Source: Paenibacillus sp. FSL R7-0204 (GTDB taxonomy: Bacteria > Bacillota > Bacilli > Paenibacillales > Paenibacillaceae). Taken from it: a DNA stretch of 64,000 bases. Below the pieces are notes generated by a model. That model ran no database searches, was not told the DNA's origin, and worked only from the letters and a program-made list of their open reading frames with translations. Where the stretch lies: the NCBI RefSeq assembly GCF_038002225.1, contig NZ_JBBOCA010000001.1:930001-994000 (forward strand), written 5' to 3'. Of the stretch, positions 37,387-51,308 are shown piece by piece. Made by a program: the position numbers and the translations under genes. Positions within the stretch are counted from its first letter, which is position 1. The number at the start of each line of letters is the position of its first letter.

Positions 37387-38637
37387 TTATTCCGCCGCCC
37401 ATTCCTCCAGCTTCTTGTCACCGGGCAGCAGCAGAGCCAATAGGCCGAGCAGCGGCAGGAAGCCGCAGGCCACGAACACGGTGGCGATTCCAATTGTGTC
37501 GATCAGATGCCCGATCACAACAGAACCAATTCCGCCAAGCCCGAAGGCAAGGCCGGTAATCAGACCGGAGACCGTGCCGATATTGCCCGGATACAGCATC
37601 TGCGCGTAGATCACAGTGACGGAGAAGCTGGATAATAGAATGAACCCGGAGATGATCAGCAGCACAGCCGCCCAGAACTGGTTCACAAAAGGCAGGGCCA
37701 GCGCAAACGGCACCGTTCCGATCATCGACACCAGGATGAGATTCCGGCGGCCGAAGCGGTCGGCAAGCGGGCCCCCGAAGAAAGTGCCGACAGCACCGGC
37801 AGCGAGATAGATGAAGATATAGATCTGTGCCTTATCCAGCGTCATCCCGTATTTGTCCATTAAATAGAAGGCATAATACCCGCCGATGGAGGCGCCGTAC
37901 CAGGATCTCACGAATACGATGAAGACCAGAATAACCGTTGTAATCAGAATACGTCTGCTGCGGGCAGGGTCAATGGAACGGGATACTGATTTTTTTCGGA
38001 AGGTATATCCGGCATCCAGCATCTCACGGTACCAGCGGGCCACATAGGCCTGGATGGCTACTCCGCCAGCGGCGATAACAGTGAAGCCTAGAGCACCCAT
38101 CTGCCCGAAGGGAATGAATACCCACTTCATTAATAGAGGACCCAGGGCTTGGCCGGCGTTGCCGCCCACCTGAAATATGGATTGCGACAGCCCCTTGCGC
38201 TGACCGGCAGCCATATGAGCCACGCGCATGCCTTCCGGATGGAACGCAGCTGATCCGAAGCCCACAAGCATTACGGACACAATCACTAATACATAATTAC
38301 CGGCAAAAGCTAGCAGGAACACTCCGGCAAAGGTGCAGCACATCCCCAGCGGCAGCAGGATCGGACGCGGCTTACGGTCAGCGGCGAAGCCGATAATAGG
38401 CTGTATCACCGAAGAGGTGAGGTTCAGCGCGAACGCAATCCAGCCGATTTGTGCATAGGAGAGCACCAGGTTATCTTTTAGTACAGGGAACATCGCCGGA
38501 ATCAAAGCCTGAATGGAATCGTTGAATAAATGAACAAAGCTGACAGCGAGCAGAATACGGTAGATGGTAGCCTGCTGCAGATTGCGTGATTCCCCCAGAG
38601 GGCCGGGCGGAGCTTGAGACAGGGTCTTGTTGGACAT
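37387..38637 (-). CDS. MFS exporter, fosmidomycin-resistance (Fsr) type
   Basis: The 416-residue protein has twelve predicted helices. HLFNDSIQALIPAMFPVLKD at the first helix, SSVIQPIIGFAADRKPRP at the 2-3 loop, FGSAAFHPEGMRVAHMA and FQVGGNAGQALGPL are typical of Fsr-like drug or metabolite exporters. AAGGAG precedes the ATG. It is transcribed toward the PBP gene, ending 11 bp from its stop with no obvious terminator between. Substrate unknown. Confidence 0.88.
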   Translation of the reverse strand: MSNKTLSQAPPGPLGESRNLQQATIYRILLAVSFVHLFNDSIQALIPAMFPVLKDNLVLSYAQIGWIAFALNLTSSVIQPIIGFAADRKPRPILLPLGMCCTFAGVFLLAFAGNYVLVIVSVMLVGFGSAAFHPEGMRVAHMAAGQRKGLSQSIFQVGGNAGQALGPLLMKWVFIPFGQMGALGFTVIAAGGVAIQAYVARWYREMLDAGYTFRKKSVSRSIDPARSRRILITTVILVFIVFVRSWYGASIGGYYAFYLMDKYGMTLDKAQIYIFIYLAAGAVGTFFGGPLADRFGRRNLILVSMIGTVPFALALPFVNQFWAAVLLIISGFILLSSFSVTVIYAQMLYPGNIGTVSGLITGLAFGLGGIGSVVIGHLIDTIGIATVFVACGFLPLLGLLALLLPGDKKLEEWAAE

Positions 38638-38806
38638 TTGAACTCCTTTCAGGAACAGCTAATAAGTTAGTTATCTTTGGATATGAAGATAAATTCTATT
38701 GTAGCGACAAATGAAGTATTATGGGAATCAATTTGTGCAGGTGAGCGGTCAACTATTCATTATTAACTCAAAAAAAGCAGTGCTTAATCCTATTGTAAAA
38801 AAAGAC

Positions 38807-38835
38807 TTGCAAACGTTTGGGACGCGTGATATATT
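38807..38835 (+). promoter_or_regulatory. rRNA operon promoter P1
   Basis: TTGCAA (38807-38812) and TATATT (38830-38835) are separated by exactly 17 bp, about 295 bp before 16S. Tandem promoters are usual for rrn operons. Confidence 0.7.
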
Positions 38836-38890
38836 ATCTCTTGTGCTTATGAGACATCGACGCTGAATTGAGCGGCGGAAGAAAAATAAG

Positions 38891-38920
38891 TTGACAACAA
38901 ACGTAATAAAATGATATGAT
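38891..38920 (+). promoter_or_regulatory. rRNA operon promoter P2
   Basis: A consensus TTGACA (38891-38896) and TATGAT (38915-38920) with 18-bp spacing. A boxA-like antitermination element, GTTCTTTGAAAACT (38965-38978), follows, as in Bacillus rrn leaders. Confidence 0.8.
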
Positions 38921-38978
38921 CTAATTCCTGTGCAAGAGACATAACGTTGAAATGCCGGGAGCAAGTTCTTTGAAAACT

Positions 38979-39129
38979 GAACAAATGGAACGCTTTAATT
39001 TTTACAAGATTCATTCAATGAATCGTCAGTTTCAAAATGAGCAATCGCTCTTTCTATACTGCAATCTCTTCGTCCGCTCAGCTGAGCTGGACCGAAGAGA
39101 TTGCAGGTGACGCTTACTTCGTAAGCGTC
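38979..39129 (+). other. 16S rRNA leader with processing arm and three local hairpins
   Basis: GAACAAATGGAA (38979-38990), extended by CGCT, is complementary to the segment at 40784-40800 beyond 16S, giving a 12+4 bp long-range stem with one bulge: the expected RNase III site releasing pre-16S. Inside lie hairpins 39008-39024, 39059-39106 (14-bp perfect stem) and 39109-39129 (9-bp stem, TTC loop), the last ending at the inferred 16S start. Confidence 0.7.
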
Positions 39130-40694
<1,565 letters not shown>

Positions 40695-40703
40695 TGGAGA
40701 ATC

Positions 40704-40800
40704 GTCTTCTGCAATGAAGACATTCAAATAAAAGTCTTCAGGAAGCTTACTTCCTGAAGCAGGCTTTACTTCGTAAAGCCTTGAGCGTTTCCATTTGTTC
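40704..40800 (+). other. 16S 3' spacer: hairpins and distal processing arm
   Basis: Three local hairpins, 40704-40721, 40736-40759 (10-bp perfect stem, CTTA loop) and 40761-40781 (9-bp stem, TTC loop), are followed by the 3' arm (40784-40800) that pairs with the leader at 38979-38994. The TTC-loop hairpin has the same core (TTAC-TTC-GTAA) as the one just before 16S. Confidence 0.65.
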
Positions 40801-40818
40801 GGTTTTGATGGAATTTGC

Positions 40819-40894
40819 GGGGCCATAGCTCAGCTGGGAGAGCGCCTGCCTTGCAAGCAGGAGGTCAGCGGTTCGATCCCGCTTGGCTCCACCA
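40819..40894 (+). tRNA. tRNA-Ala (TGC)
   Basis: 76 nt. The acceptor arm GGGGCCA pairs with TGGCTCC (one G-T), the D-arm is AGCTCAGCTGGGAGAGC, the anticodon stem-loop CCTGCCTTGCAAGCAGG has TGC at 40852-40854, the T-arm is GCGGTTCGATCCCGC and CCA is encoded. It is the only tRNA in the 16S-23S spacer; tRNA-Ile, often paired with it, is absent. Confidence 0.98.
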
Positions 40895-41150
40895 ACAAAC
40901 TTCATCTATTTGTCATGTCTGAAATATTGGATACAACTTGATCCTTGAAAACTGGATACCGAAACGAATTTGCGTTTTAGAACATTCCTTTAAGCTGAAC
41001 TTGTGTAAACAAGTTTTGAAGTTTTTAGCGATACTGAGCGATGGTTTTGGATTATGAGGGACTTTTGGCTTTGAATAGTCCAGCATGCGGAGTAATCCGG
41101 ATGCGCTATTCAAAACAAGATGAGCGAATGAGCCAATACCGGAGCGATTT
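40895..41150 (+). other. tRNA-Ala to 23S spacer with 23S processing arm
   Basis: The spacer contains a second boxA-like stretch (CTTGAAAACTGGATACC, from ~40944). CCGAAACGAATTTGCGT (40959-40975) can pair with ACGCAGATTCGTTTCGG (44275-44291) beyond 23S: 17 bp with one G-U, the expected pre-23S RNase III stem. No gene is seen. Confidence 0.75.
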
Positions 41151-44193
<3,043 letters not shown>

Positions 44194-44274
44194 CCAAAAG
44201 TTACCCCAAAAAGTGAAGATGAAGCTGACGAAGCGGATTCCGAGTACTTTCCGGGGGCCCCGTAAGAAGGGCAG

Positions 44275-44291
44275 ACGCAGATTCGTTTCGG
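44275..44291 (+). other. 23S distal processing arm
   Basis: 3' partner of 40959-40975; the two form a 17-bp stem around pre-23S. The remaining 23S-5S spacer (44194-44388) also holds a smaller hairpin just before 5S (around 44354-44386). Confidence 0.7.
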
Positions 44292-44388
44292 ATTCAGTTT
44301 TCAGGCGATCAAGCCTGGCAGGATGTTAAACCGATGGTTTGATATTTTCTGTAGCGATTTCGAGAAGCGTAGGCTTCGAAAAATCATG

Positions 44389-44505
44389 TTTGGTGGCGAT
44401 AGCGGAGGGGTTCCACACGTACCCATCCCGAACACGACCGTTAAGCCCTCCAGCGCCGATGGTACTTGGACCGAAGGGTCCTGGGAGAGTAGGACGTTGC
44501 CAAGC
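44389..44505 (+). rRNA. rrf: 5S ribosomal RNA
   Basis: About 117 nt from TTTGGTGGCGATAGCGGAGG to GACGTTGCCAAGC, with the central CCCATCCCGAACACGACCGT and GGGAGAGTAGGAC blocks. The terminal helix TTTGGTGGC/GTTGCCAAG pairs. Confidence 0.97.
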
Positions 44506-44514
44506 ACACATGAG

Positions 44515-44545
44515 CCATTGTTGAGCAATCGACAGTGGTTTTTTT
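44515..44545 (+). terminator. rRNA operon terminator
   Basis: CCATTGT (44515-44521) pairs with ACAGTGG (44532-44538, one G-T) followed directly by T7. Confidence 0.85.
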
Positions 44546-44558
44546 GCGTGCGGGCAGG

Positions 44559-44825
44559 GCTGTGGAAAAGCTGTGGATAGATTTCAGTAAGTGCAGAAAA
44601 GTTGCGCACATGTGGATACCTTTGCAGGAACAAAATGATCCCCGGATGTTGGGGGCATAACGCATAATATTGTGGACGAGTCAAGAAAAAACATAAGTAA
44701 TACACCGATTTTGTGGATAAAAAGTGAATATTGTGGATAGATAAAATGTAATCGTGGATAACTCGTTTGAGCCGGAAAGAAACTTTTTCCGGTTTTTTGC
44801 TTTGCTGTGCAAAAGCTGTGGATAA
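44559..44825 (+). promoter_or_regulatory. Cluster of co-oriented DnaA-box-like motifs
   Basis: The DnaA box complement TGTGGATAA occurs exactly at 44712 and 44817. One-mismatch forms lie at 44572, 44611, 44732 and 44753, and weaker ones at 44561 and 44671: eight sites in about 265 bp, all in one direction. Two 22-nt near-copies (44559-44580 and 44804-44825, two differences) border the cluster. There is no gene here. It may titrate DnaA or regulate a neighbour. Confidence 0.6.
44772..44798 (+). terminator. Terminator-like hairpin inside the DnaA-box region
   Basis: CCGGAAA (44772-44778) pairs with TTTCCGG (44786-44792) followed by T6. It has no gene directly upstream; it may be a back-up rrn terminator. 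Confidence 0.6.
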
Positions 44826-44941
44826 CTATTCTTTTTGCAGCTGATGGCAAGCCTTTATTAGCATCCGGGGGCTTTGCTTGTTATACTCACTGGTAAGCAG
44901 ATAGCTGGAGCTAATTTATGGAATGTAACGGGGGGAACAGA

Positions 44942-46114
44942 ATGGAAATCAGGCAATTACGTGCCGGAGAATTTGAGGACAGCCTGAGCTTGTCCGAATA
45001 TGCTTTTAAGTATAAGGTTTCTGCAGAAGATAGAGTACGCGCCAAAGAGAATTTCAAACCGGAAGAAACCTGGGCGATTTTTGAAGGGGACAGCATCGGT
45101 GCGAAGCTGACGCTTCTTCCGTTACAGGTATATATACAAGGCAAGCCCGTTTCGATGGGGGGCATCGCCGGTGTAGCTACTTGGCCGGAGAACCGCCGGC
45201 AGGGTTATGTAGCCCATCTGCTGACCCATGCGCTCGAGACGATGAACGAAGCCGGTCAGACGTTGTCCTTTTTGCATCCGTTCCTGATTCCTTTTTACCG
45301 TAAATTCGGCTGGGAGATCTACTGTGAATATAAGAAGTACACTCTTCCTGTAGGGAAGTTCCCGCACAAGACGGAGATTAAGGGCAGTGTGAAGCGCGAT
45401 TCTCCTGATCTTGCAGTATTCCAGCAGCTGTACGACCAATTCGCCATGAGGTATAACGGGACTCTCCAGCGCAGCGACACCTGGTGGAAGGAAAGTGTGC
45501 TCGATGACGACACGCATTCCTGTGTGTATTATTCCGAGCAGGGTGAACCGCAGGGCTATGTGCTGTATAAAATAGTGCAGCAGGAGCTGGTCATAGATGA
45601 GTTCATCTATGGGAACGAGCTTGCCCGCCAGGGCTTGTGGAGCTTCCTGGCCAATCATGACTCCATGATTACGGCTGCACAGCTGAAGCTGGTGCCTGCT
45701 GACGATATTCTGCCTTTTCTCCTTCCTGATCCGCGGATTGCGCAGGAGAATTATCCATACTTCATGGCGCGTATCGTCAATGCTAAGGCTTTTGTGGAGA
45801 ACATGACCTTCAATATGCCGGAGGGTGACCGGGAGCGGGTGCTTTATATTGAAGATAAGCATGCGGTCTGGAACAACGGGTTATGGCGGTGGACTGTGTC
45901 GGAGCAGGGGGAGGCGACGCTTACCCGGATTCAGGGCGAGCGCTCAGAGGCTGGCCTTGAATGCAGTATCGGCACGCTTACAGTGCTGCTAATGGGATAC
46001 AAACGTCCGCTTCAGGCGGCCGGATACGAACAATTATCCGGGACTGCTGAGGCGATAGCTTGGCTTGAAGCGCTGATTCCGCAGGCCGAGACGGCATTAT
46101 TCGATTTTTTCTGA
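44942..46114 (+). CDS. Eis-like GNAT N-acetyltransferase
   Basis: The 390-residue protein is of the Eis/GNAT_9 type. The N-terminal GNAT fold has VSMGGIAGVATWPENRRQGY (acetyl-CoA P-loop with RRQGY) and FLHPFLIPFYRKFGWEIYCEYKKY; a second GNAT-like part and a C-terminal SCP2-like domain follow, with the conserved C-terminal phenylalanine pair (FDFF). Family members acetylate amines, including aminoglycosides in mycobacterial Eis; the substrate here is unknown. ATG 44942 begins the conserved MEIRQLRAGEFED; ATG 44918 (GGAG 7 bp upstream) is an equally possible start adding 8 residues. A terminator follows. Confidence 0.85.
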   Translation: MEIRQLRAGEFEDSLSLSEYAFKYKVSAEDRVRAKENFKPEETWAIFEGDSIGAKLTLLPLQVYIQGKPVSMGGIAGVATWPENRRQGYVAHLLTHALETMNEAGQTLSFLHPFLIPFYRKFGWEIYCEYKKYTLPVGKFPHKTEIKGSVKRDSPDLAVFQQLYDQFAMRYNGTLQRSDTWWKESVLDDDTHSCVYYSEQGEPQGYVLYKIVQQELVIDEFIYGNELARQGLWSFLANHDSMITAAQLKLVPADDILPFLLPDPRIAQENYPYFMARIVNAKAFVENMTFNMPEGDRERVLYIEDKHAVWNNGLWRWTVSEQGEATLTRIQGERSEAGLECSIGTLTVLLMGYKRPLQAAGYEQLSGTAEAIAWLEALIPQAETALFDFF

Positions 46115-46123
46115 CAGTGAACG

Positions 46124-46158
46124 GCTCCTCCCCTTCCCTCGGAAGCGGAGGAGCTTTC
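46124..46158 (+). terminator. Terminator after the acetyltransferase gene
   Basis: GCTCCTCC (46124-46131) pairs with GGAGGAGC (46147-46154), followed by a short TTTCC tail, so a weak U-tract. Confidence 0.65.
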
Positions 46159-46241
46159 CTATACATAACGCCCCAATTCAGTGAACTAAGCAGGCAACCG
46201 GAATACAATACAGCCAAAAAGTAAAAAATAAGAGTAACCCC

Positions 46242-46298
46242 TTGGAATTCAGTGAGAATATGTTATAATATGAAAAAGTCAAAGAAAGTCAAAGTCAA
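46242..46298 (+). promoter_or_regulatory. SigA promoter and CtsR operator of the clpC operon
   Basis: TTGGAA (46242-46247), 16 bp, then TATAAT (46264-46269). Eight bases later comes AGTCAAAGAAAGTCAAA (46277-46293), a perfect CtsR heptad repeat (RGTCAAA-N3-RGTCAAA), followed by a partial third heptad GTCAA. The operator covers the expected start of transcription, so CtsR would block initiation; heat or McsB activity would relieve it. A ~180-nt untranslated leader without clear structure follows to ctsR. Confidence 0.93.
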
Positions 46299-46476
46299 CG
46301 CAGGCCGGATATCATCGTTCTCAGGAATGTAACATTTAGAGAAAAAGCGCAGTGCAGAGGCTATTACAGCCGATTCTTATTGCATTGCCCGGTTTAAGTT
46401 CTTAAGAGCATGTCTCTGACGGCAGGCGTTGGCGCAGCACAGATTTAACCAATGCTTACACACTGGAGGATGAGTG

Positions 46477-46938
46477 ATGCGTAATATCTCCGATATTATT
46501 GAACAATATCTGAAGAATATTTTGCATGAAAGTCCCGAAGGTACGGTGGAAATTCAGCGCAATGATCTGGCGGACCAGTTCTCCTGTGTCCCGTCACAGA
46601 TCAATTACGTCATCAGTACACGGTTCACATTGGAAAAGGGATATGTGGTGGAGAGCAAACGCGGCGGTGGCGGATATATCCGGATTCAGCGCTATGAGCT
46701 GCCTCAGAATGTAGCCTTATACGCACATCTGAACTCCACGATAGGGAATGATATTGATCAGAATTCTGCCGAAGGGCTGATTTATCAGCTGGAGGAGGCC
46801 CGTTTCCTCTCCAAACGTGAAGCGTGTCTAATGCGGTCTGCGGTTTCCCGGGAATGCCTGACGGTTAATCTGCCGTACCGGGATGAGATTCGTGCCAAGC
46901 TTATGAAGGCTATGCTAATCTCTTTATTGGGCAAATAA
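46477..46938 (+). CDS. ctsR: Transcriptional repressor CtsR
   Basis: A 153-residue dimeric heat-shock repressor of clp genes. The N-terminal winged helix (MRNISDIIEQYLKN, RNDLADQFSCVPSQINYVIS, TRFTLEKGYVVESKRGGGGY) includes the Gly-rich wing that senses heat. The C-terminal dimerisation part follows. ATG 46477 is 6 bp after GGAGGA; an adjacent GTG at 46474 is too close. It binds the operator at 46277, so the operon is autoregulated. Confidence 0.97.
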   Translation: MRNISDIIEQYLKNILHESPEGTVEIQRNDLADQFSCVPSQINYVISTRFTLEKGYVVESKRGGGGYIRIQRYELPQNVALYAHLNSTIGNDIDQNSAEGLIYQLEEARFLSKREACLMRSAVSRECLTVNLPYRDEIRAKLMKAMLISLLGK

Positions 46939-46968
46939 TTTGTCAAATGGTAAGGAGGGACACCGCTT

Positions 46969-47493
46969 ATGCTATGCCAGGAATGCGGCGTCAAACCGGC
47001 AACACTCCACTTCACGAAGATCGTGAACGGGGAGAAGACGGAATTTCATATTTGCGAAAGCTGTGCGCGGGAGAAGGGTGAACTGATTCCCGGAACTGCG
47101 GGAGGCTTCTCTATCCACAGCTTGCTTTCCGGTCTTCTGGATCTGGAAGGCCCGGGCAAGGGCAAATCAGCGGCAGCACAAAGTGTGCAGGGTCTGCATT
47201 GTGAAAACTGCGGCATGACCTATTCACAGTTCAGCAAGCTGGGACGGTTCGGCTGCAGCTCCTGCTATAAGTATTTCGACAGTACGCTTGACCCGCTCTT
47301 CAGACGGGTGCATGGCAGTACAGCACATGTCGGCAAGCTTCCCAAACGGGCTGGAGCACAGATTATGTGCAAGCGCCAGATTGATGAGCTGAAGCAGGAA
47401 TTACAGCAGAGTATTGTGCAGGAGGAGTTCGAGACCGCAGCTGAGCTGAGGGACAGAATCCGCAAGCTTGAAAAAGAAATGCCACAAGAGTAA
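46969..47493 (+). CDS. mcsA: McsA, zinc-finger activator of McsB
   Basis: A 174-residue protein with two CxxC pairs at the N-terminus (Cys3/Cys6 and Cys29/Cys32), two more in the middle (CENC, CSSC) and a C-terminal UVR motif (ELQQSIVQEEFETAAELRDR). It activates the arginine kinase McsB and links it to ClpC. AAGGAGG precedes the ATG. Second gene of the ctsR operon. Confidence 0.95.
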   Translation: MLCQECGVKPATLHFTKIVNGEKTEFHICESCAREKGELIPGTAGGFSIHSLLSGLLDLEGPGKGKSAAAQSVQGLHCENCGMTYSQFSKLGRFGCSSCYKYFDSTLDPLFRRVHGSTAHVGKLPKRAGAQIMCKRQIDELKQELQQSIVQEEFETAAELRDRIRKLEKEMPQE

Positions 47494-47521
47494 AGTCTTT
47501 GATATATAGGGGGGATCAGGC

Positions 47522-48586
47522 ATGTCAAGTCTCCGGTATACCGAACAAGCACTTAGTGAATGGATGCGCTGCGGCGGCAGTCATTCGGAGATTGTCATCA
47601 GCAGCCGTATGCGTATCGCCCGTAATCTGGAGCATCTTCCGTTCCCGCTACTCGCTTCAACAGAGCAGTCGGAGGAGGTGCTGGAGCAGCTTGCCCCTGT
47701 ATTTCAGGGTGATGCCGCTGCAGGTTTCGGCAGCTTTGAACTGCTGAGACTGGATGAGCTGGGTGAGCTGGACAAAAAAGTGCTGGTGGAAAAGCACCTT
47801 ATCAGTCCTAATCTGGCGGATGATTCCAAAGGCGGGGCAGTCATTCTTAATGAGGACGAGTCGGTCAGCATTATGATTAATGAGGAGGATCATCTCCGCA
47901 TTCAATGTCTGTTCCCTGGGCTGCAGGTCAGAGAAGCATGGGTTAGGGCAACCGCCATCGATGATATTTTCGAGGCTGCTGTCAATTACGCCTTCGATGA
48001 CCGCAGAGGATACTTAACAAGCTGTCCCACCAATGTGGGAACAGGACTAAGAGCTTCGGTTATGGTCCATCTGCCAGCATTGGTGATGACTCATCAGATC
48101 AACCGCATTTTATCCGCAGTCAATCAGGTGGGGCTTACCGTTAGAGGAATTTATGGTGAAGGCAGCGAAGCAGTAGGGAATATCTTTCAGATCTCGAACC
48201 AGATTACGCTGGGACAGACCGAAAGTGAGATTATTGAGAATCTTCACAGTGTAGTCACCCAGATTATAGAGCATGAGCGGAATGCGCGTGAACGCCTGCT
48301 GGCGGATTCCGCATTGCGGATTACTGACCGTATCAAGCGCTCCTACGGAATTTTGGCCTATGCTGCTGTGATGGAACTGAAAGAATCGGCACAGCGGCTC
48401 TCCGATCTGCGGCTTGGTGTAGATCTGGGGATTCTGGAAGGGCCTTCGATTTCAGTGCTCAATGAGCTGAATGTCAAGACTCAGCCTGGCTTTCTGCAAA
48501 AGCTGTTCGGTGACGAGCTGTCGCCTACTGAACGCGATATGTACCGGGCGAAGCTGCTCCGGGAGACACTGGGATCACAACATTAA
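47522..48586 (+). CDS. mcsB: Protein arginine kinase McsB
   Basis: This phosphorylates arginines on CtsR and misfolded proteins, marking them for ClpCP. The 354-residue sequence has the phosphagen-kinase core: SSRMRIARNLEHLPFP, NEEDHLRIQC, FDDRRGYLTSCPTNVGTGLR and RGIYGEGSEAVGNIFQISNQ. AGGGGGG-type site upstream of ATG 47522. Operon with mcsA and clpC. Confidence 0.96.
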   Translation: MSSLRYTEQALSEWMRCGGSHSEIVISSRMRIARNLEHLPFPLLASTEQSEEVLEQLAPVFQGDAAAGFGSFELLRLDELGELDKKVLVEKHLISPNLADDSKGGAVILNEDESVSIMINEEDHLRIQCLFPGLQVREAWVRATAIDDIFEAAVNYAFDDRRGYLTSCPTNVGTGLRASVMVHLPALVMTHQINRILSAVNQVGLTVRGIYGEGSEAVGNIFQISNQITLGQTESEIIENLHSVVTQIIEHERNARERLLADSALRITDRIKRSYGILAYAAVMELKESAQRLSDLRLGVDLGILEGPSISVLNELNVKTQPGFLQKLFGDELSPTERDMYRAKLLRETLGSQH

Positions 48587-48622
48587 TTATAGATATTTAT
48601 TATCCGTGGAGGTGCAGGAGAT

Positions 48623-51091
48623 ATGATGTTTGGAAGATTTACGGAACGCGCACAAAAGGTGCTGGCGCTGGCGCAGGAAGAAGCCGTACGTTTGGGACAC
48701 AACAACATTGGGACAGAGCATATTTTACTCGGACTGATTCGTGAAGGAGACGGCATTGCCGCTAAGGCATTGATCGGACTTGGTCTGGGTCTGGAGAAGA
48801 TACAAGATGAAGTGGAAACGCTGATTGGCAGAGGTCAGGAACAACCGACCAACATCGCTTATACTCCTCGTGCCAAGAAGGTGATTGAGCTGTCTATGGA
48901 CGAAGCCCGCAAGCTGGGTCACACGTATGTGGGAACAGAGCATATCCTGCTCGGTCTGATCCGTGAGGGAGAGGGCGTAGCAGCCCGTGTGCTGAACAAT
49001 CTCGGCATTAGCCTGAACAAGGCCCGCCAGCAGGTATTACAGCTCCTGGGCAGCAGTGAAGCCACCTCCAGTCACAGCGGAGCTCCGGCTAACGTCAGTA
49101 CGCCAACATTGGACGGCCTGGCCCGCGATCTGACGGCTTATGCCAAGGACGGTAATCTCGATCCTGTGATCGGCCGCAGTAAGGAAATTGAGCGTGTCAT
49201 TCAGGTGCTCAGCCGCCGGACCAAGAATAATCCGGTATTGATCGGTGAGCCTGGGGTCGGTAAAACGGCGATTGCCGAAGGTCTGGCCCAAAAGATCATC
49301 AACAATGAAATCCCGGAGACACTGCGCGACAAACGTGTCATGACCCTCGATATGGGTTCTGTAGTGGCCGGTACTAAATATCGCGGGGAGTTCGAAGACC
49401 GCCTCAAAAAAATTATGGATGAGATTCGTCAAGCAGGCAATATCGTGCTCTTCATCGATGAATTGCATACGCTGATCGGAGCGGGTGGTGCGGAAGGCGC
49501 CATCGACGCCTCCAACATACTGAAGCCTGCCCTGGCCCGTGGTGAGCTGCAGTGCATCGGTGCTACAACGCTTGATGAATATCGCAAATATATTGAGAAG
49601 GACGCTGCCTTGGAACGCCGCTTCCAGCCGATCACGGTGGATCAGCCTTCGCCTACAGAAGCTGTTCAGATCCTGTTCGGCCTGCGCGACCGCTATGAAG
49701 CCCACCACCGGGTGAAGATTACGGACGAAGCTATTGTAGAAGCCGTAAAGCTGTCGGACCGCTACATTCCAGACCGCTTCCTGCCCGACAAAGCGATTGA
49801 CCTGATCGATGAAGCGGGCTCCAAGGTAAGACTGAATTCTTACACGATTCCGCCGAATCTGAAGGAACTCGAAATGCGTCTGGATGATATCCGTAAGGAG
49901 AAGGATTCTGCAGTACAGAGCCAGGAGTTTGAGAAGGCTGCTGCACTGCGCGATACCGAGCAGAAGATTCGTGAAGAGCTGGATACTACGAAGAATCAGT
50001 GGAAAGAAAAGCAGGGCCGCACCGATTCCCAGGTTACACCTGAGGATATCGCACAGGTGGTTGCCAGTTGGACCGGCATTCCGGTCAGCAAGCTGAAGGA
50101 AGAAGAGACAGACCGCCTGCTGAATATGGAAGCTCTGCTGCATGAACGTGTTATCGGCCAGGATGAGGCCGTTAAGGCGGTAAGCCGGGCACTCCGCCGG
50201 GCGCGTGCGGGCCTGAAGGACCCGAAACGTCCGATGGGCTCCTTCATCTTCCTCGGACCTACCGGGGTTGGTAAAACCGAGCTGGCGCGCGCGCTTGCCG
50301 AAGCAATGTTTGGTGACGAGAATGCGGTAATCCGTATCGACATGTCAGAGTACATGGAGAAGCATTCCACCTCCCGACTGGTCGGAGCGCCTCCAGGGTA
50401 TGTTGGCTATGAAGAAGGCGGACAATTGACAGAGAAGGTGCGCCGCAAGCCGTACTCGGTTGTACTGCTGGATGAGATCGAGAAGGCCCACCCTGAAGTG
50501 TTCAACATTCTGCTGCAGGTGCTGGAAGACGGCCGTCTGACCGATTCCAAAGGCCGCGTGGTCGATTTCCGCAATACCCTGATTATTCTGACCTCGAATG
50601 TCGGGGCACAGGCGATCAAGAAGAATTCAACACTCGGATTCACGGCTGTTCAAGATGCAGGCGCCGATTACACCAATATGAAGGGCAAGGTTATGGAAGA
50701 GCTGAAGAAGAGCTTCCGGCCTGAGTTCCTGAACCGGATCGATGAGATTATTGTCTTCCACTCTCTGGAGGAGAAGCATATCGCAGAGATCGTTACCCTG
50801 ATGTCCGACGAGCTGCGCAAGCGTCTGCGTGAGCATGATGTAGACTTCCTGCTCACCGACGGCGCCAAAGCGTTCCTGGCCAAAGAGGGTTATGATCCGG
50901 CCTTCGGTGCCCGTCCGCTCCGCCGGGCGATTCAGAAGCATATCGAAGACCGCCTCTCCGAAGAGCTGCTCAAAGGTAACATCAAGAAGGGGGATTCCCT
51001 GAGCATAGATGAGGTGAACGGCGAACTGGTCGTAACCACCGTTGAAGCACCGGCCGAGGTCTCCCTGGAGAAAACAGTCGAAACTGAATAA
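48623..51091 (+). CDS. clpC: AAA+ unfoldase ClpC
   Basis: This unfolds substrates for ClpP and acts with McsB and MecA. The 822-residue protein has the N-domain repeats ([33 protein letters not shown] twice), D1 Walker [10 protein letters not shown] and Walker [13 protein letters not shown], a UVR-containing M domain (~415-460), D2 Walker [10 protein letters not shown] and the sensor region. The family start [10 protein letters not shown] supports ATG 48623. Last gene of the ctsR operon, closed by a strong terminator. Confidence 0.98.
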   Translation: MMFGRFTERAQKVLALAQEEAVRLGHNNIGTEHILLGLIREGDGIAAKALIGLGLGLEKIQDEVETLIGRGQEQPTNIAYTPRAKKVIELSMDEARKLGHTYVGTEHILLGLIREGEGVAARVLNNLGISLNKARQQVLQLLGSSEATSSHSGAPANVSTPTLDGLARDLTAYAKDGNLDPVIGRSKEIERVIQVLSRRTKNNPVLIGEPGVGKTAIAEGLAQKIINNEIPETLRDKRVMTLDMGSVVAGTKYRGEFEDRLKKIMDEIRQAGNIVLFIDELHTLIGAGGAEGAIDASNILKPALARGELQCIGATTLDEYRKYIEKDAALERRFQPITVDQPSPTEAVQILFGLRDRYEAHHRVKITDEAIVEAVKLSDRYIPDRFLPDKAIDLIDEAGSKVRLNSYTIPPNLKELEMRLDDIRKEKDSAVQSQEFEKAAALRDTEQKIREELDTTKNQWKEKQGRTDSQVTPEDIAQVVASWTGIPVSKLKEEETDRLLNMEALLHERVIGQDEAVKAVSRALRRARAGLKDPKRPMGSFIFLGPTGVGKTELARALAEAMFGDENAVIRIDMSEYMEKHSTSRLVGAPPGYVGYEEGGQLTEKVRRKPYSVVLLDEIEKAHPEVFNILLQVLEDGRLTDSKGRVVDFRNTLIILTSNVGAQAIKKNSTLGFTAVQDAGADYTNMKGKVMEELKKSFRPEFLNRIDEIIVFHSLEEKHIAEIVTLMSDELRKRLREHDVDFLLTDGAKAFLAKEGYDPAFGARPLRRAIQKHIEDRLSEELLKGNIKKGDSLSIDEVNGELVVTTVEAPAEVSLEKTVETE

Positions 51092-51106
51092 TTGTACCGG
51101 AAAATG

Positions 51107-51155
51107 AAACAAAGCTCCCGCTCCTCCGTATAGAGGGGCGGGAGCTTTGTTTGTT
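51107..51155 (+). terminator. Strong terminator after clpC
   Basis: AAACAAAGCTCCCGC (51107-51121) and GCGGGAGCTTTGTTT (51138-51152) form a 15-bp perfect stem ending in T-rich sequence. It separates the CtsR operon from radA. Confidence 0.95.
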
Positions 51156-51308
51156 TACGCCCCTCAGGCATACCTAAACCCGCCTAAAAAAAGACGCAAA
51201 TGAAAAGTAGATCTTAAGTGACCTTCCGTTCAGTGTGCAGAAATGGTAAACTTTGAATAAGAGTAAAATATCCGCAATTTTAGCAAGTTCGGACGGTAAG
51301 GAGTACAC

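Noticed and set aside
44559..44825. Chromosomal origin oriC
   Set aside because: No dnaA or dnaN, no AT-rich 13-mer-like unwinding element, and boxes all in one orientation.
49037..50143. 368-codon minus-strand frame inside clpC
   Set aside because: Antisense shadow of ClpC, whose motifs are complete; no ribosome site.
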